The notes under the pieces: generated by a model
What the model saw: the letters and a program-made list of their open reading frames with translations, nothing else
What the model was told of the DNA's origin: nothing
Databases searched by the model: none
Source: Desulfobacteraceae bacterium
GTDB lineage: Bacteria > Desulfobacterota > DSM-4660 > Desulfatiglandales > Desulfatiglandaceae
Length of the DNA stretch: 8,362 nucleotides
Assembly (NCBI GenBank): GCA_030589225.1
Contig: JAUUWD010000053.1
Location: 1-8,362, forward strand
Direction of reading: 5' to 3'
Made by a program: the position numbers and the translations under genes
Shown here: positions 1 to 5,469 of the stretch, piece by piece
Layout of the letters: every line of letters begins with the position of its first letter
How positions within the stretch are numbered: position 1 is the first letter of the stretch

Positions 1-6
1 ACAGGC

Positions 7-999
7 ATGAGAATTGATGTCCATAATCATTTTTATCCCACAGGGTTTCTGAAACAATTGGAAAAGGACGGGCCTGCTGCCGGTGTTACCGTTGAGACAG
101 ATGAATGGGGTAGGCAAATCATTGTCCAGCACGGGAACCGGTTGGTCACTATCACCCCTCCTATGAATAACGTAAACAAGCGAATAGAGGATATGGATAA
201 AAGTGGGTTTGACATGCAGATCCTCACATTATCCGCTCCCAGTGTGGATATCTTTCCCGTCGAGATAGGTGAGACGCTTGCCAAGGTTGTCAATGACGAA
301 ATTGCCCGGAACTGTCAGGAAGACCCGGATCATTTCATGGCGTTTGCCACCCTGCCTTTCATTGATCCAGACCGTACTGTGATGGAACTCGAACGTTGTA
401 TTGATGCACTGGGGTTTAAAGGCGCCTGTATGGGAACAAATATAAACGGCATGGGTCTAGACGATCAGATCCTCTATCCTTTTTATGAGCGTATGGCCGA
501 CTATGATTTACCAATCCACATACACCCGCGGGCACCGGCGGACAAGGAGACTTACAAAGACTACCGCCTGGTCCCTATGATCGGCTTCGAGATGGAGCTT
601 TGTATTGCCGTGATACGATTGATTATGGGCGGGGTGATGGAAAGATTCCCTAATCTCAAGTTCATCGTTTCCCACTTAGGCGGTGCTCTTCCATACCTGG
701 CGGAGCGGATACAAAATTGTTACGAGGCATATCCCGAGTGCCAGGAAAATATCTCACGCCCGGCTAAGGACTATCTGAAGCGGTTTTATTACGACACTGT
801 CAGTTTTTTCGAACCCGCCCTCATGTGTGCTTACTCTTTTCTTGGTGCCAGGCGTCTGATTCTGGGTTCCGATTACCCCCATGTAATAGGAGATATACGC
901 GAAGCGGTCACCTCTATCGAGCACCTGGACATCCCCCAAACAGATAAGGAGATGATTTACTCTGCAAATATCCTAAGGCTGATTCACAAGGATAATTAA
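7..999 (+). CDS. Amidohydrolase-family metal-dependent decarboxylase/hydrolase (ACMSD-like)
   Basis: The 330-residue protein is a complete TIM-barrel amidohydrolase of the amidohydrolase-2 family, which includes ACMSD (aminocarboxymuconate-semialdehyde decarboxylase) and related decarboxylases of hydroxyaromatic acids. Visible metal-site residues are H6 and H8 in the N-terminal HxH (IDVHNH), H173 in IHIHP, H223 in VSHLGG and D289 in GSDYPH. The HxH form is ACMSD-like, unlike the ExH start I recall for gamma-resorcylate decarboxylase. Length is normal and there is no signal peptide, so it should be cytoplasmic. The start at position 7 is supported because the family begins directly with this motif, but only six bases lie upstream, so its Shine-Dalgarno sequence cannot be judged and the operon may extend leftward. 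The flavoprotein gene follows after 16 bp, which implies co-transcription. The substrate is unknown. Decarboxylation or hydrolysis of an aromatic or unsaturated cyclic acid is inferred. Confidence 0.9.
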   Translation: MRIDVHNHFYPTGFLKQLEKDGPAAGVTVETDEWGRQIIVQHGNRLVTITPPMNNVNKRIEDMDKSGFDMQILTLSAPSVDIFPVEIGETLAKVVNDEIARNCQEDPDHFMAFATLPFIDPDRTVMELERCIDALGFKGACMGTNINGMGLDDQILYPFYERMADYDLPIHIHPRAPADKETYKDYRLVPMIGFEMELCIAVIRLIMGGVMERFPNLKFIVSHLGGALPYLAERIQNCYEAYPECQENISRPAKDYLKRFYYDTVSFFEPALMCAYSFLGARRLILGSDYPHVIGDIREAVTSIEHLDIPQTDKEMIYSANILRLIHKDN

Positions 1000-1015
1000 C
1001 CAAGGAGAAAAAGCC

Positions 1016-2680
1016 ATGGAACTTATAGATCTTTCAGCAGATGTGCTAATCATAGGTGGAGGTTTAGCGGGTACGAATGCCGCTATGGGTGCCGCTGAAA
1101 AGGGCGCCAGTGTCTTAGTAGCTGATAAAGGCAATATAAACCGAAGTGGTGACATCGGAGGCGGTGTGGACCATTTCCTGGCCTTTTTGAATGAAGGCCA
1201 GGAGTGGGATACCCAAAATGCATTCTTAGACTATGTAGAAATGATTGGGCGTGGTACCGGCCACCTGTCCATTATCGAATCTGTATATTGTGCTGAACTG
1301 CCAGATGCCATTGAGCGGATGGCCCGAATAGGCAACCCTCTTACCCAGGCAGATGGTTCCTTTTACAGGACGCAATCCATGGGCCAGCCCGGCACTTACT
1401 GGATTAACTTCAACGGCAAAAGACTTAAGCCCTGCTTAGGTAAAGCTGTGCGCAAACTTGGTTGCACTGTCCTGGATAAAGTCATGATGGTGGACCTTTT
1501 AACTCATCAAGACGCGGTGGTGGGTGGCATCGGGTTTCACATTCGCAGTGGAAGCTTTTACATTCTTCAGACGAAAGCAACGGTAATTGCAACTGGAAAT
1601 ACAAATCGTTTATATGAGAATCCCCGCATTAATCCTTTCAACACATGGCTTTGTCCATTTGATACGGGCGATGGCCAGATCATGGCTCTCAATGCTGGAG
1701 CTGCCCTTACCAATATGGAATACATGCGCATGACGTTGCTCCCTAAAGGTTTTGCAGCTCCGGGCTTTAACGCATTGGTGGGAATGGGCGGCCGTTTTCT
1801 CAATAGCCTGGGAGAGTATTATATGGAAAAGCATCACCCCATGGGTAACCGGGCTCCCCGCTATGAGGTGGTCTATTTCACCCTGGAAGAAATTCGAAAG
1901 GGCCATGGGCCTATCTACATAGACTGTCGTCACCTCAATGAGAATGATTTGATCCATCTCGAGACGAGTTTGGGCTATGACAAGGATACGCTCCCCGACT
2001 ATTTTGAACAGAGGAAAGAGGACTTAAGGACGAAGCCAGTTGAAATCACCGTGTCGGAAGGTATGCAGGCGGGTCCAACAGAAGTGACGGGAAGCGGGAT
2101 AAAAATCGATAAAAACTCGGCAGCCACTGTTCCGGGTCTCTTCGCCTGTGGAGATGCATCCGACCACAATCGTTGTGTACATGGGGCCGTCACAGGAGGT
2201 TATAAGGCAGGTAAATCGGCTGCTACTTATGCGAAGGGTCTCACGCACGGAGATGGGGCTCCGAAATCCATTATCCGTGAAGAGATTGACCGCTTTATGA
2301 AGCCGCTACATCGGCCCTCTGGGTATCCGTACCGACAGATCGAAGATGCAATCAGAAAAATCATGGCGGAGCATGTTGGTCCAATGCGTACTGAAGGATC
2401 TCTTAAATGCGGTTTAGAAAAGCTCCAGCGAATCGAATCTTACCTGGATGAGATGAAGGCCACTAATTTTCATGAGCTCATGCGGGCGCACGAAACTCGC
2501 TCGATTCTATCAGTCGGCAAGGTGATGGCCACCACCGCCCTTTTCCGGACCGAGAGCAGGAACAAGCCCTATCACCACCGTCTTGACTTTCCAGACACCG
2601 ATAACACCAACTGGTGTGGCCTAGTGGTCTTTCGAAAGGATGGGGACCGGCTCTCCTGTTCTTTCGAGCCTACTACCTAG
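1016..2680 (+). CDS. FAD-dependent oxidoreductase, AprA/fumarate reductase flavoprotein family
   Basis: The 554-residue protein has an N-terminal dinucleotide fold (IIGGGLAG, residues 12-19), the family segment DTGDGQ (216-221), a second FAD-binding segment FACGDASDH (376-384), and a C-terminal RTESRNKPYHHRLDFP region (511-526) ending in TNW, typical of SdhA/FrdA/AprA proteins. The segment after the first strand (NRSGDIGGGVDH, 42-53) has no His at the covalent-flavin position of FrdA, so FAD is probably non-covalent, as in AprA. H389 (CVHGAVTGG) appears to match an AprA active-site His. However, the region following EYM (235 onward) does not resemble the APS-binding loop of AprA as I recall it, and the protein is about 100 residues shorter. 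A different substrate is therefore likely. It has no signal peptide and no heme or membrane partner. AAGGAG at 1002-1007 supports the start. The ferredoxin just downstream is the probable electron partner. Confidence 0.88.
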   Translation: MELIDLSADVLIIGGGLAGTNAAMGAAEKGASVLVADKGNINRSGDIGGGVDHFLAFLNEGQEWDTQNAFLDYVEMIGRGTGHLSIIESVYCAELPDAIERMARIGNPLTQADGSFYRTQSMGQPGTYWINFNGKRLKPCLGKAVRKLGCTVLDKVMMVDLLTHQDAVVGGIGFHIRSGSFYILQTKATVIATGNTNRLYENPRINPFNTWLCPFDTGDGQIMALNAGAALTNMEYMRMTLLPKGFAAPGFNALVGMGGRFLNSLGEYYMEKHHPMGNRAPRYEVVYFTLEEIRKGHGPIYIDCRHLNENDLIHLETSLGYDKDTLPDYFEQRKEDLRTKPVEITVSEGMQAGPTEVTGSGIKIDKNSAATVPGLFACGDASDHNRCVHGAVTGGYKAGKSAATYAKGLTHGDGAPKSIIREEIDRFMKPLHRPSGYPYRQIEDAIRKIMAEHVGPMRTEGSLKCGLEKLQRIESYLDEMKATNFHELMRAHETRSILSVGKVMATTALFRTESRNKPYHHRLDFPDTDNTNWCGLVVFRKDGDRLSCSFEPTT

Positions 2681-2734
2681 ACGTCATGCGTCGGGATGAA
2701 AGGTGATCTAGGCTTTATTTGTGGAGGATAGAAA

Positions 2735-2947
2735 ATGCCACCCACTTTTTATATGAAAAAATGCACGGGCTGCGGTCTGTGTGATTCGATCTGTCCGGCT
2801 GACGCGATTTACATGAAAGAATTTGAGGATACTAGCGTTCCCTACTTGAAATATCCTGACGAGTGCTGGCACTGTGGGTCTTGCCGACAGGATTGCCCGG
2901 AGGGAGCCATTGAAATTCAATTCCCACCAGATATGCTATGCATATGA
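2735..2947 (+). CDS. Small 2x[4Fe-4S] ferredoxin, AprB-like, partner of the flavoprotein
   Basis: This 70-residue protein carries two complete 4Fe-4S motifs of the CxxCxxCxxxCP type: C10, C13, C16, C20 and C44, C47, C50, C54. The second motif sits in ECWHCGSC, with Trp45 between the first two cysteines. It resembles the ECWECxSC segment of AprB, where this Trp lies on the electron path to the FAD of AprA. AprB is about twice as long and has a C-terminal arm that wraps around AprA. Here the protein stops soon after the second cluster (ending in DMLCI), so that arm is absent. GGAGG at 2723-2727, seven bases before the ATG, fixes the start. The gene lies 54 bp after the flavoprotein gene and is the last member of the operon. 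Its role as the electron-transfer subunit is inferred from family and order. Confidence 0.9.
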   Translation: MPPTFYMKKCTGCGLCDSICPADAIYMKEFEDTSVPYLKYPDECWHCGSCRQDCPEGAIEIQFPPDMLCI

Positions 2948-2964
2948 CTCATCTCATGATAGTG

Positions 2965-3006
2965 AAGGCACCAACGACCCATAGTCCAATATCCAGGGGT
3001 GCTTTT
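2965..3006 (+). terminator. Possible weak terminator between convergent genes
   Basis: AAGGCACC (2965-2972) can pair with GGTGCTTT (2998-3005) through eight base pairs, one of them a G-U wobble, and the 3' arm ends in a run of four T. The loop is long (25 nt), which is atypical for an intrinsic terminator. It lies in the 109-bp gap between the ferredoxin and the convergent molybdoenzyme, where a terminator is expected and could work in both directions. Nothing else coding is visible in this gap. Confidence 0.3.
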
Positions 3007-3056
3007 ACAAATTCATTGTCCTCTATGAACAAATCCCGCAGTGAGGAATGACAGAA

Positions 3057-5162
3057 CTATACTTTAGAAATTTTACACAGAATACCTCGAAGATTAGGTG
3101 TGCCCATTTCTCGGGCATATGGGGGGTTGTCATCTGTTAGGATATTGATATTTGCCTCCGCCCAACCATATAAGTTTTCATAACCTCTCTCGGGAAACCA
3201 CCAGGCGTAGTCGACACCCACCACTCGCGGGTCAATATCGGTGGTTAGGCGCGCCTTTTGTCGTATTTGCCCCCTTTTAGTTTCTATATAAACCCAGTCG
3301 TCATCTACAATCCCGTGTTTGCCTGCAGTATCAGGATGGATAAAAACAACGGGCTCAGGTTGGGTGCTTCTAAGAGACGCAATTTGCCTTCCAGCAGAGT
3401 GCCGATAAGGACCAGATTTCCAGGAAGTAAATACGAGAGGAAATTCTTTCGCGAGTTCTGGGGCACTGTAGGGTGATTCTGGGGGCTCATGGTATGCAGG
3501 CAGAGGATCAAATCCCCATTCATTAAGCTGGCTTGAGAGGAGTTCTACTTTGCCCGAGGGTGTCGCAAACCCATCTCTTTCATGCCTTCGATATTCTTTT
3601 CTTCCCTCAAGAGTTCCAACATTCCTGAACTCTTTGAAAGTCAAACCTACAGGCTTTAGGATGAAGTCCAAGCACGCCTCTTCACTTTCCCAGAAGTACT
3701 CACCAAAATCCAGCCTATGGGCGAGATCTCTCAAAATTTCATAATCTGAACGGCTCTCACCAATTTGCGCAACTTTCTGCTGAATTTGGGTCACTGGATA
3801 ATATGGTGGAGCCACGATACTATCATACTCAAGATAGCTTGCAACAGGAAGAACGATATCGGCTAATGCTGCTGTCGGCGTCATGAACATATCTGCGATT
3901 GCCAGGAAATCCAACTTTTTAAGTGCGCTATAGGCCTGCCGGGCATTGCTGTAAGTTAACAACATGTTTCCCCCTTGGACGAATCCCACACGAACCGGAT
4001 ACGGATCTCCGTGGAGAATGGCCTTTACAATACTCTGTGGAAGTGCGTAAAACACCGTGGGCAGGAGTCCATCCTCAGCATTTAGTCTTTTTTCGCGGTT
4101 TTGCTTTGACATCTTATCGCGCAAATCAAGCTCAGGTGAACCCATCGGACTTAGAGCTCCAGGTAATGAGCAGAATAACTCGCCGCCTGGTATACTCAGG
4201 TTACCTGTAATGGCTCTCAGAATAGAAACAGCACGTGCTGTCTGAAAATTGTTAATATTGTGGTCAATGGCGTTTCCCAACTGAATTATAGCTGGGTGAG
4301 AGGTAGCATAAATCGTGGCCGCCCTTCTGATGTCCCTCGCTTTCACCCAGGTTATCTGTTCCACAACCTCCGGTGGGTAACTTTTGATGTGAACCTTAAG
4401 TGCATCAAATCCAACAGTCCAGTTATTCACAAAAGTCTTATTGTACAATCCCTCGTTGATGATTACGTTTATCATACCCAAAGCCAACGCCAAGTCTGAA
4501 CCAGGTCTAGGTTGTATCCATATATCTGCCCTGTCAGACAGATCAATTCTCCGGGGATCAATTACAATTAGCTTTGAACCTCTTTCCAGGGCGCTAACGG
4601 TCTGCTTATGCTCTCCAATTCGGGTCTCAGCCATATTAGCCCCCCACACGAGAATGCAGCCTGGGGGATATTCATAATCGGGCACCGGGTTATATCCATG
4701 TGTAATAATGCTGCCGTTTACTCTTGGCACGTAACAAACTGATGCCATCGATGCTATATTGGGCACACCAAAGACATTAGCAAAGCGCGATAGATAAGTA
4801 CCCTGGAATCCTCCCTTGAATGATCCCCGCATAAATACAAGGCTTTCCGGACCGTAAGAAGCTTTAGCCTTGATGAATTCATCCGCCACTAAGTCTAACG
4901 CCTCATCCCAGGAGATCTGCTCCCACGCGCCACTGCCCTTTTCTCCAACCCTTTTTAAGGGGTGTTTTAGTCGACTTGGATTATAAAGATAATCCGATGA
5001 AGCCAACCCTTTAGTACACAGTGCGCCCCTATTTACCGGGCTGTCAGGATCACCTTCCACGAGGACAACTTTGTTACCCTCCATATGTATAAGAACACCA
5101 CATCCTGTCTGGCACAGCCCACACGTGCTTTTTACAGTCCGAAATTCAAGTTCCTGCTCCAT
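3057..5162 (-). CDS. Molybdopterin (Mo/W) oxidoreductase, DMSO reductase family, acetylene hydratase-like branch
   Basis: The 701-residue protein has an N-terminal 4Fe-4S site (C14, C17, C21, C49, with K51 following), then the bis-MGD scaffold including GPES (104-107), RPGSD (219-223), MFMTPTAALADIVLP (425-439), FATPSGKVEL (532-541) and a C-terminal dinucleotide-binding domain ending in GTPNLRG. C143 in ASVCYVPR sits where the metal ligand lies. The residue after it is Tyr, not the His of formate dehydrogenases. From memory, the stretch LGMINVIINEGLYNKTF and neighbours match Pelobacter acetylene hydratase well. The catalytic Asp of that enzyme, immediately after the second cluster Cys, is Gln18 here, so acetylene hydration is not expected. 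It has no Tat signal and no adjacent membrane or Fe-S subunit, so it is probably a soluble single-subunit enzyme. GGAGG five bases before the ATG supports the start. It converges on the flavoprotein operon and the substrate is unknown. Confidence 0.9.
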   Translation of the reverse strand: MEQELEFRTVKSTCGLCQTGCGVLIHMEGNKVVLVEGDPDSPVNRGALCTKGLASSDYLYNPSRLKHPLKRVGEKGSGAWEQISWDEALDLVADEFIKAKASYGPESLVFMRGSFKGGFQGTYLSRFANVFGVPNIASMASVCYVPRVNGSIITHGYNPVPDYEYPPGCILVWGANMAETRIGEHKQTVSALERGSKLIVIDPRRIDLSDRADIWIQPRPGSDLALALGMINVIINEGLYNKTFVNNWTVGFDALKVHIKSYPPEVVEQITWVKARDIRRAATIYATSHPAIIQLGNAIDHNINNFQTARAVSILRAITGNLSIPGGELFCSLPGALSPMGSPELDLRDKMSKQNREKRLNAEDGLLPTVFYALPQSIVKAILHGDPYPVRVGFVQGGNMLLTYSNARQAYSALKKLDFLAIADMFMTPTAALADIVLPVASYLEYDSIVAPPYYPVTQIQQKVAQIGESRSDYEILRDLAHRLDFGEYFWESEEACLDFILKPVGLTFKEFRNVGTLEGRKEYRRHERDGFATPSGKVELLSSQLNEWGFDPLPAYHEPPESPYSAPELAKEFPLVFTSWKSGPYRHSAGRQIASLRSTQPEPVVFIHPDTAGKHGIVDDDWVYIETKRGQIRQKARLTTDIDPRVVGVDYAWWFPERGYENLYGWAEANINILTDDNPPYAREMGTPNLRGILCKISKV

Positions 5163-5167
5163 TCAGA

Positions 5168-5184
5168 CCTCCATAATTAATTAT
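5168..5184 (-). promoter_or_regulatory. RBS and adjoining 12-bp palindrome before the molybdoenzyme
   Basis: On the minus strand GGAGG (5172-5168) lies five bases before the ATG and decides the start. Directly upstream is the perfect 12-bp palindrome ATAATTAATTAT (5173-5184). It touches the Shine-Dalgarno sequence, so a protein bound there could affect expression. It may equally be ordinary AT-rich leader sequence, since a palindrome of this composition arises easily by chance. Confidence 0.4.
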
Positions 5185-5361
5185 TCTCGCAACAGTTTTT
5201 TTAAAAGATTCTAAGTTAAGCGGCACACCTATTATCGGACAGAAAGGCATAACCTTAACAGGGTAGTTTTTGGACCAAATCCCGGGGCTGCCTAGCCCGT
5301 ACGCAGGCCAATACAAAAGAAAATGCTAACTAAAATAAATACTACAATGGATAATCTATCG

Positions 5362-5406
5362 CTACCCTACAATCCCGCTTATAGGGATAGGCCCAATGAG
5401 GGCGGG
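5362..5406. repeat. Nested, mutually exclusive inverted repeats
   Basis: Four pairings overlap within 45 bp: 5362-5369 with 5382-5390 (CTACCCTA/TAGGGATAG, eight pairs and one bulged A), 5372-5376 with 5384-5388 (ATCCC/GGGAT), 5374-5378 with 5402-5406 (CCCGC/GCGGG), and 5391-5394 with 5400-5403 (GCCC, loop AATGA, GGGC). Several share bases and cannot form together. They lie about 65-110 bp past the helicase stop and about 200 bp upstream of the molybdoenzyme start. Function is unknown. A transcript-end structure for the helicase or a leader element is possible. Confidence 0.35.
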
Positions 5407-5469
5407 AGTGAGTGTGGAGCCTAAAGTACCTCATTTTAATTATGAACTAAAGCACTTTTTGAATTACGA

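Larger units (their letters stand above)
5163..5469. other. 307-bp intergenic region upstream of the molybdoenzyme and downstream of the helicase
   Basis: No convincing gene is seen here. It must hold the promoter of the molybdoenzyme (minus strand) and the 3' end of the helicase transcript. A TAGAAT hexamer on the minus strand near 5213 could be a -10 box, but no good -35 is found at normal spacing. A small hairpin (GGGCT, loop GCCT, AGCCC) lies at 5285-5298 without a T run. A cluster of overlapping inverted repeats lies at 5362-5406. No clear intrinsic terminator follows the helicase stop. Confidence 0.5.

Noticed and set aside
1610..1957. 115-codon - frame opposite the flavoprotein
   Set aside because: It is a shadow of a well-supported gene, with no family resemblance.
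1016..2947. Authentic APS reductase (aprA/aprB)
   Set aside because: Both proteins are too short, the AprA substrate loop is not evident, the AprB C-terminal arm is missing, and no sat or qmo genes are present in the window.
3057..5162. Formate dehydrogenase or thiosulfate/polysulfide reductase as a specific name for the molybdoenzyme
   Set aside because: The putative ligand Cys143 is followed by Tyr rather than His. There is no Tat signal and no Fe-S or membrane subunit genes alongside, so only the broader family name is supported.
5285..5298. GGGCT/AGCCC hairpin as a terminator
   Set aside because: The stem is only five base pairs and there is no T run on either strand.
5323..5424. 33-codon ATG frame on the + strand in the intergenic region
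   Set aside because: No Shine-Dalgarno sequence upstream, no recognisable domain, and it overlaps the inverted-repeat cluster. Such a short frame is expected by chance.
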